64,000 nt of DNA from Haliea sp. Its GTDB lineage: Bacteria; Pseudomonadota; Gammaproteobacteria; Pseudomonadales; Halieaceae. The notes beneath the pieces are model-generated. The model saw only the letters and a program-made list of their open reading frames with translations, did no database searches and was not told the origin of the DNA. The stretch covers positions 1-64,000 of the forward strand of contig JAHEBM010000002.1 in NCBI GenBank assembly GCA_024642245.1, given 5' to 3'. A program made the translations under genes and the position numbers. Numbering within the stretch: the first letter of the stretch is position 1; every line of letters begins with the position of its first letter. Below are positions 35,094 through 43,803 of this stretch, piece after piece.

Positions 35094-36764
35094 GTGGCTA
35101 ATTCACGCAAGCTCAAGAAGCTTGAGCGCACCATGAACAAGACCCGCAGCTACGAAGAGTGGCGGGCGGCGGCAGTAGAGCACGATGAAGTGTCCGGCAA
35201 GCGGCGCTGGCGCGAGGTGGACCAGACCACCAAGTACGACTACGCCCAGATTCGCCTGCGTCTCGACCGCATACGCAGCCTGCGCGCCCGTCACGACCAC
35301 CAGGGTCTGTTGTTTACCCTCAACGAGGGTATTCACGGCAATATGGCTGGCATAGGGCGCAGCAGCCTCTATCACCAGGCGAAGTTCGGCACCAAGAAAC
35401 TCATCGAGCAGTACATCGATGAGGTCGATGACTCCCTGCGCTATCTGGCAGAGCTGGACAACAAGCTCATAAACCCGCAACAGAAACTGGATTTTTTCTA
35501 CCGGGCCAATATCTGTTTCGGTCGCTCGGCGCTGATGCTCAGTGGCGGTGGTGTATTGGGTTTTTACCACCTTGGAGTGGTCAAGACGCTGCTGGATCAG
35601 GGCTTGCTGCCACGGGTGATCTCGGGCTCCAGCGCCGGTTCGCTGGTGGCTGGAGTGGTGGGCACCCATACTCAAAAAGAGCTGGAGCATTTTTACAAGC
35701 CATCTAACGTGCTGTTCGAGGCGGAGCGCGAGGCCAGCGTTTTTTCCCGTATGTTTTTTGGCGCCAATCCACAAATAGACGTTGGTGACCTGGGTCGTCT
35801 CGTTGCGCGCATGATCCCCGATCTTACTTTCCAGGAGGCCTACGAGAAGACCGGCAGGCAGATCAGTATCACTGTCGCACCGGCAGAGCCGCACCAGCGC
35901 TCCAGGTTGCTCAATGCAATAACCTCTCCCAACGTGTTCGTGCGCTCAGCGGTAATGGCTTCCTGCGCGGTGCCCGGGGTTTTCCCGCCTGTCATGCTTA
36001 TGGCCAAAAACGTACACGGTGAGGCGCAGCCCTACCTGCCGACGCGCAAGTGGGTAGACGGTTCTATTGCCGATGACCTCCCGGCAAAGCGGCTGTCGCG
36101 GCTGTACAGCACCAATCATTACATTGTGAGTATGGTCAATCCGATCGCGATTCCATTTATCAAAAAAGAAGGCAGTCGCAGCGCCCTGGGGGCCGCCCTG
36201 GGCAGTCTCGGGGTTGGCATGGGCCGGGAGTTGCTGAATTTCTACCGCGGCGTGGTGCAGCGCCAGGGTGACAACTGGCCGCGCTTCAACATGCTGATGA
36301 ACAGTGTCCACGCCCTGATCGACCAGGAGTACAGTGGCGATATCAATATCGTACCCAGCTTCCGCTGGTATAACCCGGCCAAGATTTTGTCACACCTTTC
36401 AGAGAAGGACCTGATAGAGCTGATGGAAGGGGGCGAGCATTCCACCTATGCCAGTGTCGAGTCTATTCGTATCTGCACCAAAATCAGCCGGACCATGGAA
36501 GAACTGCTGACGCGTTTCGAAACGGGCGACCTGCGCCCCGATGCGTCCGAGATTCATCGGCCGCGCGCCTCCCGGCGCAGGCCGCCGCCGACCCGCGCAG
36601 ACCGGGCGGCGATGCGTGAAAACAATAGTGGCGTGGGCACGCCCGTGACACAGAAAAAGCCCGCCGGGCGCAAGAAGTCCGGCACCGGTAAAAAGGCGGC
36701 GACCGGCAAGAAGGCCGCAAAGTCACCCGTGGAGGGTGACCAGGGCTCTCTTGCGGCCGCTTAA
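35094..36764 (+). CDS. DUF3336 patatin-like phospholipase with basic C-terminal tail
   Basis: A 556-residue predicted lipid acyl hydrolase. The N-terminal DUF3336 region (about 1-135, RSYEEWRAAAVEHDEVSG) precedes a patatin domain with the oxyanion loop SGGGVLGFYHLG (about 150-161), the nucleophile elbow GSSAG (Ser180) and the dyad aspartate in WVDGSIADDLP (Asp322). Related proteins in yeast and bacteria are triacylglycerol or phospholipid lipases. GTG at 35094 is chosen with AGGTGG just upstream; ATG at 35133 is the alternative. The last 60-70 residues are unlike the family: Arg/Pro-rich, then KKPAGRKKSGTGKKAATG and similar, resembling a histone H1 or PhaF tail. Confidence 0.87.
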   Translation: MANSRKLKKLERTMNKTRSYEEWRAAAVEHDEVSGKRRWREVDQTTKYDYAQIRLRLDRIRSLRARHDHQGLLFTLNEGIHGNMAGIGRSSLYHQAKFGTKKLIEQYIDEVDDSLRYLAELDNKLINPQQKLDFFYRANICFGRSALMLSGGGVLGFYHLGVVKTLLDQGLLPRVISGSSAGSLVAGVVGTHTQKELEHFYKPSNVLFEAEREASVFSRMFFGANPQIDVGDLGRLVARMIPDLTFQEAYEKTGRQISITVAPAEPHQRSRLLNAITSPNVFVRSAVMASCAVPGVFPPVMLMAKNVHGEAQPYLPTRKWVDGSIADDLPAKRLSRLYSTNHYIVSMVNPIAIPFIKKEGSRSALGAALGSLGVGMGRELLNFYRGVVQRQGDNWPRFNMLMNSVHALIDQEYSGDINIVPSFRWYNPAKILSHLSEKDLIELMEGGEHSTYASVESIRICTKISRTMEELLTRFETGDLRPDASEIHRPRASRRRPPPTRADRAAMRENNSGVGTPVTQKKPAGRKKSGTGKKAATGKKAAKSPVEGDQGSLAAA

Positions 36765-36791
36765 GCCATGCCCGGTGAGGCCGGGGTTCCC

Positions 36792-37811
36792 TCAGCCGAT
36801 CAGGCCCGCGCCCATTTCCGCCAGCGGAACGACTGCTTCGCCTCTTGAGTCGGCCTCGGCGCTGGAGGCGGTACCTATCTCGGCGCGTTTGACGATGCCC
36901 TGGCAGATGGCGGCAAGCCGGAACAGCGAAAATACAATGTAGAAGTTCCAGTTTTCAATATTTGTGCGGCCGGTGCGCTCGCAATAACGCGCGATATACT
37001 CCTCGTCACAGGGTATTCCCAGGGATCGCCGGTCCACGCCGGCCAGTCCCATCACGCCGCCGTCCCTGGGCAGCATCCAGGCCATGCACTGGTTTGCCAG
37101 GTCGGCCAGGGGGTGGCCCAGGGTCGACAGCTCCCAGTCCAGCAGGGCAATGACCCGGGGTTCAGTGGCGTGGAACATCATGTTGTCGAGGCGATAGTCC
37201 CCGTGGACGAGGCTCACCGCGCCATCGTCCGGCGGCATATTGGCGGGCAGCCATTCAAGTAAGGCTTCCATGGCCGGTATATGCTGTGTTTCTGAGGCCC
37301 TGTATTGCTGGCTCCAGCGATTGATCTGGCGCTCGAAGTAGTTCCCCGGACGGCCATAGTCGGATAGGCCCACCGATTCGACGTCGACGTTATGCAGCGC
37401 GGCCATGGTTATATTCATGGCGTCGTAGATGGCGGCGCGCTCGGCGTTGTCCGCCGCTTCCGGGATAGCCGGGTCCCACAGGATCCTGCCTTCCATATAC
37501 TCCATGATGTAAAACATGGAGCCGATAACCCGGTCGTCCTCGCACAGGGTATAGGTCCTGGGGACGGGTACGTCCGTGCCCTGAAGTGCGCTGATCACAC
37601 GAAATTCACGGTCTACTGCATGTGCGGACTTCAGCAGCTCACCCGGTGGCTTGCGTCGCAGGACATAGGATTTTCCGCCGGCGGTCAGCTTGAACGTGGG
37701 GTTGGACTGGCCGCCCGCAAATTTCTCAGCCGTGAGCGGACCCCTGAAGCCCGGAATATGGCTTTCGAGATAGCGGGCCAGGGCGGTAGTGTCGATCTGT
37801 TGTGTACTCAT
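36792..37811 (-). CDS. Phosphotransferase family protein (APH/ACAD10-like kinase fold)
   Basis: A 339-residue protein with an aminoglycoside phosphotransferase fold. The N-lobe contains GGQSNPTFKLTAGGKSYVLR, the catalytic loop is LVHGDYRLDNMMFH and the metal-binding segment VIALLDWELSTLGHPLADL. This subtype resembles the kinase domain of ACAD10, proposed to phosphorylate hydroxyacyl substrates before beta-oxidation, rather than resistance enzymes. No acyl-CoA dehydrogenase is adjacent here; one lies about 6 kb away. ATG at 37811 is chosen over the in-frame ATG at 37919 because the conserved N-terminus starts there. The substrate is unknown. Confidence 0.85.
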   Translation of the reverse strand: MSTQQIDTTALARYLESHIPGFRGPLTAEKFAGGQSNPTFKLTAGGKSYVLRRKPPGELLKSAHAVDREFRVISALQGTDVPVPRTYTLCEDDRVIGSMFYIMEYMEGRILWDPAIPEAADNAERAAIYDAMNITMAALHNVDVESVGLSDYGRPGNYFERQINRWSQQYRASETQHIPAMEALLEWLPANMPPDDGAVSLVHGDYRLDNMMFHATEPRVIALLDWELSTLGHPLADLANQCMAWMLPRDGGVMGLAGVDRRSLGIPCDEEYIARYCERTGRTNIENWNFYIVFSLFRLAAICQGIVKRAEIGTASSAEADSRGEAVVPLAEMGAGLIG

Positions 37812-38030
37812 AATGTCAATCTTCAGCTGGGTTCGGCACCCCGGGAGCCGGATCACCGGGGGTTGCAGGTAGTCTGTGCTTGCGCATGATGCGCTGCTGG
37901 CCGGCTGCGCAGCGCCCAAATGTACAGCAAGTTCGCCGGCAGCGGAAATATTTGAGCCTTGTCGCCGGGGCCGTTATGCTGCGAGCAGCAGCCAGGGGCG
38001 AGATGCGCCGGTAACAACAGGTAGTTTGTT

Positions 38031-38546
38031 TTGGTAGAACCGATAGGACAGCTTGAGCAGGGTAAGGTTGTCGCTGCGACAGAAACATATGTGCAGCAGG
38101 CGCAGGATATATTCGGCCGGCGTTTTCGCCCGGTGCCGGTCTTGTTCGACCTTCCAGGGCGAACCGCGGGAATGTTCAAGCTCGTGGGCCGGCGCGGCTG
38201 GATTCGCTACAACCCCTGGATATTCGCCAAATACTTCGAGGAAAACCTGCGTGACACGGTGCCTCATGAAGTTGCGCACTTTATCGTGCACGAGTTGTAC
38301 GGCACGCGGGGCATAAAGCCCCATGGGCGTCAGTGGCGCGCGGTAATGGATAAGTTCGGTGCCGACCAGGGCGTTACGTTCAACCTGGATCTGGAGGGAA
38401 TTCCGCAGCGCCAGCAGCGAACGCATCCCTATCGGTGCGGTTGCCGGGTTCACGAGGTGTCATCGACGCGCCACAATCGCGTGCTGCAGGGCGTGGGCTG
38501 CTATCGCTGCCGGATTTGCGGCAGCGATCTTGCCTACGCGGGTTAA
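38031..38546 (+). CDS. SprT-like zinc metalloprotease
   Basis: A 171-residue protein with the zinc-binding HEVAH motif (79-83, in TVPHEVAHFIVHELYG), a later HGRQWRAVM histidine, and a C-terminal zinc-ribbon-like part (YRCGC, then CYRCRICGSDL). This matches E. coli SprT and the catalytic domain of eukaryotic SPRTN, which cuts DNA-protein crosslinks; the bacterial function is poorly defined. The start is TTG at 38031, with AGGTAG upstream and an in-frame stop at 38022. No other start gives the full N-terminal domain. Its stop overlaps the end of the convergent DUF748 gene by four bases. Confidence 0.85.
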   Translation: MVEPIGQLEQGKVVAATETYVQQAQDIFGRRFRPVPVLFDLPGRTAGMFKLVGRRGWIRYNPWIFAKYFEENLRDTVPHEVAHFIVHELYGTRGIKPHGRQWRAVMDKFGADQGVTFNLDLEGIPQRQQRTHPYRCGCRVHEVSSTRHNRVLQGVGCYRCRICGSDLAYAG

Positions 38547-41374
38547 ATATCAATTTCCAGCTCGACACCGCTGTACAGGTTGGTTTTGGCATCGAGAGCC
38601 GGCTTGGAAATGGCGGCCCGGTCGGCTGCAAGCCCGGTCTCGTTCACCAGGTACGCTTTTACTGCCACCGCCCTGGCGGCCGCCAGGTCCAACAGTTCGC
38701 TATCGGGCAGCGGAATATTTTGCGCCAGTTGCAGGTACTGCGCGCTGACTGTCAGCTCGGTTTCACCCGGGGAGAGTGTCTGGTAGCGTGTCCTGATCGC
38801 GTCCTCCCAGGCCGGGCCCTTGGAAGACAATTCCGCCTCGGGCAATCCCGCTGCAAGCAGCTGGGCCTGTAGCAGGTTCTTCTGCAGCCGCTCGCGGTCG
38901 CTCTTGAGCTGCAGGCGCCCGGTAATAATAAGATTCAGCTCTGGACGCTCGGTCATCGCCGCGCCCAGTTCGTCGAGCTTTGCGCTGGTGCTTTCCATCA
39001 GTTCCGCCGAACCCGATTTGAAATTCAATCGCTGCAGGTCTTCTTCACTGTCCACCAGGCTGGCGAGCAGGGTAAACGGCGAGGTCACTGCCTTGGTAAG
39101 AAGATTCATGAGCGCGCCCATTACCACACTACCCACGCTGAATTGCGGGTCGTCCACGTTGCCGCTGACCGGTATCTTCATATCGATGACGCCCTGGCTG
39201 TCAGTCAGTAGCGCCAGGGCGAGTTCGAGGGGGAGGTCCACGGCCTTGTCACTGGCGACTTTTTCTCCCAGCTTCATCTGGTTGATGACAATCCGGTTAG
39301 CGCCCGCGAGGTGGTCGTTTTCCATGGAGTACTCGAGGTCCAGGCTGAGAACCCCGCGTTCGATGGCATAGCCTGCATAGGTGCCGGAATAGGGTGACAG
39401 CAGCGCCATATCAACGCCGTCGAAGGTAAGCTTCAGGTCTATCGCCGGTGGACTGCGCAGGGGTTCCGCCGTGCCAGCCAGCGCTACCGCCGCATAGCCG
39501 TCCACGGAGCCCTTGATATCCACTGATGTCCTGACGCCCGCTTTGCTGCTGATATTCTTGATATCGCCATTGAGGTCCCCGACCACGGTACGAAAGGGGA
39601 TTGGCAGCGACTCGTCCATGAAATCCACTTCGCTGTCGGTGATGCGTATCAGGGGTACATCGATGACCCAGGGCTCGTCCGGAGCGGCGTTTTGTGCAGG
39701 ACTTTCAGAAGCCTGTTCCGGCTGTTCGGCGACTTCGGCTTTCCACATATTCTGCGTGTTGATCGAGCCATCCTTGTGAATGTGAATGCGGCCGGCATAG
39801 TTATCTATGGACAGGCTGGCCATTTCGACCTGGTGCTTTTCCAGGTCGACCAGCAGTTTCTTCCAGCGCACGGTTTCCCAGGAAGTGATCGATGTTTCCG
39901 CCTCGCGGATCTTGCCGGAAAAGTTCCTTATCGACCCGTCCATGGCAACAAGCACCGGTGCGTAATCGGCCAGGGTCACATTTCCTTTAAGTTGCAGCTG
40001 GCCGTCGGTCAACTCCGCGTTGAGTGCAGTCGGCAGGTTGGGGCTGAACCAGGGCAGGGGCAGCGCCTCCAGTTGGTAGTCAAGCGCGCCCGCGCCCTGG
40101 GCCAGGTCCAGGCCCCCTTCGACAGAAACAGACGCCTGCTCATTGATGGCAAGTGCCAGCTTGAGGCCCGTCTCGCCCTCCAGTGGCCACTTGATGGTGT
40201 TCGCGGACATTGTAATGGGGCTTATGTCGAGCAGCGGCGGGTCGGTGTACCGGGTGCGCCAGCGAACCCCGCTTTCAACCATGTCGAAGTGTGCCAGCTC
40301 GGCGGTCCAGCCGGGCTCCTGCGGCGCGGGCTCTTCGACAGACGCAGGGGTTTGCTGCGTGCTATCACCGGGCAGGTTTACCGCGAAAAGGTCAACCAGG
40401 CTGACCTTCTCTGCCTCGCTCCAGCCCGCAATCGCCAGCTTTTGCAGCGCCAGCGACTCCACATCGACATGTTGATCCGGGCCGTTGACCTCCAGCCCCG
40501 TAAGTTTCAGGCTTCCCAGCGTGATACCCGTGTCGGGTAAATCCCCCGGTTCAGCGGGGCGCACGTCAAGGCCATCGACCCTCAACTCGCCCTCGTTCAC
40601 CCAGTAGTCGAAGCCATCAGCCCAGTTGACCTTGTACAAACCCTTGATGCCCAGGGTGCCCTGGGGAATATTGAACGCCACCCACGGTTCGATGAATCGC
40701 CACAGCGGATTGAGCTCGATATCGCTAAGCTCGAGACTGCCCTGGCTGTATGCGCCGGGGATTGATACCACGCCTTCCCAGTGCAACTTGCCACCCTTTT
40801 CGCCGGTGGCATCAAGCTGGTAGGGTTTACCGTCCTCGAGTACGGTAGAAAGTCCGTGGACCTTTATCGTGAGGCCATCCAGTGATGTGCTGGAGGTTTT
40901 CTCCCGGGCCTCACTGGTAAACACCAATTGCCGCGAACTGAAATCGAACAGCTCGACAGTAACAGGGGGAAAGCCGGCTGGTTCCGCCGGGGGCGCTTCC
41001 GGTTCGGTCGGTGGCACCATGTCCGAGAAGTTGAATTCGCCCCCGGGCAATTCCCGCACGTGCACGTAAAGCTGTTTGATACCGACTTCGTCGAAGACAA
41101 AGGCACCGCTAACCAGACTCGCCAGCGAGAGGTTTATCGTGGCGCCTTCCAGTTCGACAAAGGGGCTGCCGTCGTGTTCGGGCAGGGCGGTTTTGTGTAA
41201 CTCCAGGCTCAGGGTGAACGGGTTGAAGTAAATGATTTCACTGTGAAACTCCCTGCCCAGGTATTTCTTGATCGCCCAGGCCGGCAGCAGATTCAGGGCG
41301 GGCGTTATCACTAGCAGTACGATCACCAGGTAGGTGGCGTAGCTTATACCCAGAATGCGCAATACTTTTTTCAC
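38543..41374 (-). CDS. DUF748 envelope protein
   Basis: A 943-residue protein with one N-terminal membrane helix (about 7-30, LGISYATYLVIVLLVITPAL) and a long periplasmic region of the DUF748 type, a relative of AsmA. Typical segments are YFNPFTLSLELHKTALPEHD, GALDYQLEALPLPWFSPNLP, LSLDLEYSMENDHLAGANRI and VINQMKLGEKVASDKAVDLP. The C-terminus has an LTVSAQYLQLAQNIPLPDS segment, then LLDLAAARAVAVKAYLV, which recalls OmpA-like sequences. A role in envelope assembly or lipid transport is inferred from the AsmA relationship. With the AsmA-like protein at 5658 it is the second such giant in the window. Confidence 0.85.
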   Translation of the reverse strand: MKKVLRILGISYATYLVIVLLVITPALNLLPAWAIKKYLGREFHSEIIYFNPFTLSLELHKTALPEHDGSPFVELEGATINLSLASLVSGAFVFDEVGIKQLYVHVRELPGGEFNFSDMVPPTEPEAPPAEPAGFPPVTVELFDFSSRQLVFTSEAREKTSSTSLDGLTIKVHGLSTVLEDGKPYQLDATGEKGGKLHWEGVVSIPGAYSQGSLELSDIELNPLWRFIEPWVAFNIPQGTLGIKGLYKVNWADGFDYWVNEGELRVDGLDVRPAEPGDLPDTGITLGSLKLTGLEVNGPDQHVDVESLALQKLAIAGWSEAEKVSLVDLFAVNLPGDSTQQTPASVEEPAPQEPGWTAELAHFDMVESGVRWRTRYTDPPLLDISPITMSANTIKWPLEGETGLKLALAINEQASVSVEGGLDLAQGAGALDYQLEALPLPWFSPNLPTALNAELTDGQLQLKGNVTLADYAPVLVAMDGSIRNFSGKIREAETSITSWETVRWKKLLVDLEKHQVEMASLSIDNYAGRIHIHKDGSINTQNMWKAEVAEQPEQASESPAQNAAPDEPWVIDVPLIRITDSEVDFMDESLPIPFRTVVGDLNGDIKNISSKAGVRTSVDIKGSVDGYAAVALAGTAEPLRSPPAIDLKLTFDGVDMALLSPYSGTYAGYAIERGVLSLDLEYSMENDHLAGANRIVINQMKLGEKVASDKAVDLPLELALALLTDSQGVIDMKIPVSGNVDDPQFSVGSVVMGALMNLLTKAVTSPFTLLASLVDSEEDLQRLNFKSGSAELMESTSAKLDELGAAMTERPELNLIITGRLQLKSDRERLQKNLLQAQLLAAGLPEAELSSKGPAWEDAIRTRYQTLSPGETELTVSAQYLQLAQNIPLPDSELLDLAAARAVAVKAYLVNETGLAADRAAISKPALDAKTNLYSGVELEIDI

Positions 41375-41417
41375 GACTCGATTCCCCGCAGCTGTCCAAG
41401 CGCTTTACGATAGCAAA

Positions 41418-41446
41418 AGTATGGCTTGTTGTGGGCGGCCTTCCAA
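41418..41446 (-). promoter_or_regulatory. Weak candidate promoter for the DUF748 gene
   Basis: On the minus strand TTGGAA (41441-41446) and CATACT (41418-41423) are 17 bases apart; each matches the sigma-70 consensus at four of six positions. It would start transcription about 35 bases before the ATG. Confidence 0.25.
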
Positions 41447-41488
41447 CTTTTTAACACTCGCCCGGGATTGCCAGCAGGTCGTGCCCTG

Positions 41489-42490
41489 TCACAGGCCCTT
41501 GCGGTAGCCGTAGGGGGTGACCCCGGTCCAGGCCTTGAATGCCCTTATAAACGCGCTGGATTCGGAGAAGCCGGCGCGATAGGCGATTTCCTCGATGCTC
41601 AGCCCCTGCTTGCCAAGGAAGTGCAGGGCGGTATCGCGCCGCAGGAAATTTTTTATGTCCTTGAACGAGGTGCCTTCACCTGCCAGCCGCCTGCGCAGGG
41701 TCTGTGGGTGGATATCCAGCCTGGCGGAAACCTCCGCCAGTTCGGGCAGGCTGTCCATATTTTGCCTCAGGATATCGCGTACCCTGGTGGTCCAGCTGTC
41801 GTTGGCAAACTGCTGTGTGAGCATGAATAGCACCGGGTGGCGCAGGAAGTGGCGCAGGGATGCCTCATTCTGCCTCAGGGGTCGATCGAGCAGGGTCGAT
41901 GCGAAGCGCAGGCCGGCGGCGGGTTGTCCGAATAACACCGGGGCCCCCATATATACCTGGTGGTATTCCCCGCGGCCAGCGGCGGGTTCGTACTTGAGGT
42001 CGACCCCCAGCAGTGGCAGCTGCTCCTGCACCAGCCAGTTGCAGAACCGCTGGCTGTTGCACAGGAACAATTCGCTGTAGTAGGGGCCGGTGGTGGCCAG
42101 CGGGTCCATTTCTACCAGCGTCAGGCGGGTAATGTCGTCCTCGGCCGCCATGAGGGGGTGGATGCCGGACTCGAACAGCTGGTAGAAACGGCAGTAACGG
42201 CTGAGGGCCTGACCCAGCGTGGCGCTGCCGACCACCGCATGGCACATCATTGACCAGCTGCCCACGGGTGTGGGCCTTGAGGTATAGCCCAGGGATTCAT
42301 CCTGCAGGGCGAGCATGGTACTCACCTGCAGGTCGGCAAATCGTTCCACCGATATCCGGGCATCGTCCTCCAGCAGCAGCCGTGGCGAGATACGATTCTT
42401 GCGCAGCAGCGCAACCGGGTCCAGGCCACGGTTCACTGTGTGCTTGAGAACCGCCCGTGCAAATTTCACCGAGATGGATGGATTGCGCAC
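41489..42490 (-). CDS. AraC family transcriptional regulator
   Basis: A 333-residue regulator of the OruR/ArgR-like AraC subfamily. The N-terminal ligand-binding domain (about 15-200) contains LLEDDARISVERFADLQVST and YTSRPTPVGSWSMMCHAVVG. The C-terminal region (about 235-333) has two helix-turn-helix motifs: LAEVSARLDIHPQTLRRRLA and LSIEEIAYRAGFSESSAFIR, ending in the GVTPYGYRKGL signature. Members respond to small metabolites and often activate neighbouring catabolic genes. The gene is 11 bases downstream of the diguanylate cyclase and may be co-transcribed with it. The acyl-CoA cluster starting at 43804 is a candidate target. Confidence 0.9.
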   Translation of the reverse strand: MRNPSISVKFARAVLKHTVNRGLDPVALLRKNRISPRLLLEDDARISVERFADLQVSTMLALQDESLGYTSRPTPVGSWSMMCHAVVGSATLGQALSRYCRFYQLFESGIHPLMAAEDDITRLTLVEMDPLATTGPYYSELFLCNSQRFCNWLVQEQLPLLGVDLKYEPAAGRGEYHQVYMGAPVLFGQPAAGLRFASTLLDRPLRQNEASLRHFLRHPVLFMLTQQFANDSWTTRVRDILRQNMDSLPELAEVSARLDIHPQTLRRRLAGEGTSFKDIKNFLRRDTALHFLGKQGLSIEEIAYRAGFSESSAFIRAFKAWTGVTPYGYRKGL

Positions 42491-42501
42491 GGGTGACCGC
42501 T

Positions 42502-43668
42502 TTACCGGGCCGGGTTGCTCAGGTGTACCGGTTTGTGTTCCACCGATGCAACCCGGTTGCGTCCACCGCGCTTGGCAAGGTACATGGCGCGGTCTGCTTC
42601 CTGTGACAAGTCATCGAGATTCATACTGCCCACGATGCAGGCAACACCGAGACTGGCGGTAATACCGATACGCTGGAAATCGACCAGCAGGGGTCGCTGC
42701 CCTATGGCCTCCCGAATGCGCTCGGCCAGTACACGGGCGGCATCCAGCTCGGTTTCGGGCAGGATGATGAGGAACTCCTCGCCACCGGTTCGGGCCACGA
42801 CATCACTGGAGCGGCTTGACCGGGTAATGATCTCGGCCACCTGCCGCAGTACATGGTCGCCCACTTCATGGCCGAAGCTGTCATTCACTCCCTTGAAGTG
42901 ATCGATATCCACCATGATGGCGGACGTTGTCAGGGCCCGCCGGGCGGCCTGTGCCATGCTGATCTGCAGTGCATCCTCCATCCCGCGGCGGTTCAGAAGA
43001 CGGGTCAGGGGGTCCAGCGTGGCCAGGTTGGAAAGATGCTGCTGGTATTCGATAACGACACTGGCGAGAAAACCGATAGCGATCAGGGCGTAGGCGACAC
43101 TGTGAAAACCGAAAGCGGCGGCTTCACCTCCAGCGTGGTCACCTGTGCCGACAAAAATGTAAATGGCCACCGGCATTCCCACTGCCATCATCAGCGCCGC
43201 ATAGGCGATGACCGCATCACCGATATTGCGATCGAGCCAGCCGCGCCAGCCGCACAGGATGCCGGTAGCGGTGAAGAACAGGGCAACAGCACTCCCCTGC
43301 ACGACAAACATTTGCCCCGGCGGCAGGAAAAATTCGCAGAGGCAGGCTGTCAGGCAGATTGCACCTAGCAGGATCCGCCCACGGGCATTGCCCGCGCGCT
43401 GGCCCGCTGCCATGAACAGGATATAACTGTTGAGGATAATCATGACGGAGGGCACATCGACGGCCATATGCATGTCGGCGGTCTGTTGCAGCGTCAGGGC
43501 AATCCAGCCCAGTAGGGAGGCCATGAAATACACGGTGTAAAGGCCCAGGCCCGCCGGGGGCTTGCTGGAGTCCGCCAGTACGTAAACAACCAGCATCTGG
43601 GCGCAGGTGATCGAAAAGATCAGGCCGAAAAACATGAATGCCCAGTTACCGGTGAAAATCTGCTCCAT
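42502..43668 (-). CDS. Membrane diguanylate cyclase (GGDEF domain)
   Basis: A 388-residue inner-membrane signalling protein. The N-terminal 205 residues contain about six hydrophobic helices (for example FMFFGLIFSITCAQMLVVYV). The GGDEF domain follows (about 212-375): DPLTRLLNRRGMEDAL, DIDHFKGVNDSFGHEVGD and the active-site GGEEF at 295-299. The inhibitory I-site RSSD (286-289) lies exactly five residues upstream, so product inhibition by c-di-GMP is expected. There is no EAL domain. ATG at 43668 is chosen, with CAGGACG upstream, over an in-frame ATG at 43704. The membrane part is of unknown sensory specificity. Confidence 0.92.
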   Translation of the reverse strand: MEQIFTGNWAFMFFGLIFSITCAQMLVVYVLADSSKPPAGLGLYTVYFMASLLGWIALTLQQTADMHMAVDVPSVMIILNSYILFMAAGQRAGNARGRILLGAICLTACLCEFFLPPGQMFVVQGSAVALFFTATGILCGWRGWLDRNIGDAVIAYAALMMAVGMPVAIYIFVGTGDHAGGEAAAFGFHSVAYALIAIGFLASVVIEYQQHLSNLATLDPLTRLLNRRGMEDALQISMAQAARRALTTSAIMVDIDHFKGVNDSFGHEVGDHVLRQVAEIITRSSRSSDVVARTGGEEFLIILPETELDAARVLAERIREAIGQRPLLVDFQRIGITASLGVACIVGSMNLDDLSQEADRAMYLAKRGGRNRVASVEHKPVHLSNPAR

Positions 43669-43717
43669 TGAACGTCCTGTTATCGCCAGCCAGATGGCTG
43701 TCATTTTAAGTCAATTT

Positions 43718-43733
43718 ACCTGTAGGGACAGGT
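43718..43733. promoter_or_regulatory. Palindromic operator candidate upstream of the acyl-CoA cluster
   Basis: ACCTGTAGGGACAGGT is a perfect 6-4-6 inverted repeat in the divergent region between the diguanylate cyclase and the acyl-CoA dehydrogenase. It ends two bases before the candidate -35 element at 43736. The size suits a TetR- or GntR-type dimer; the regulator is not identified. Confidence 0.45.
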
Positions 43734-43735
43734 CA

Positions 43736-43764
43736 TTGTTACCCGATGGCGCTGGCTTCATACT
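43736..43764 (+). promoter_or_regulatory. Candidate promoter of the acyl-CoA cluster
   Basis: TTGTTA (43736-43741) and CATACT (43759-43764) are spaced by 17 bases, each with four of six consensus matches. The leader would be about 33 bases and includes GGAGG at 43792-43796, seven bases before the ATG at 43804. Confidence 0.35.
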
Positions 43765-43803
43765 TCCCGGCCTTCGACAATGCAGGCCAGCGGAGGCGGC
43801 ACC

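Noticed and set aside
36792-37811. Aminoglycoside resistance gene
   Set aside because: The kinase-fold protein resembles the ACAD10-type group, and there are no mobile elements or resistance neighbours.
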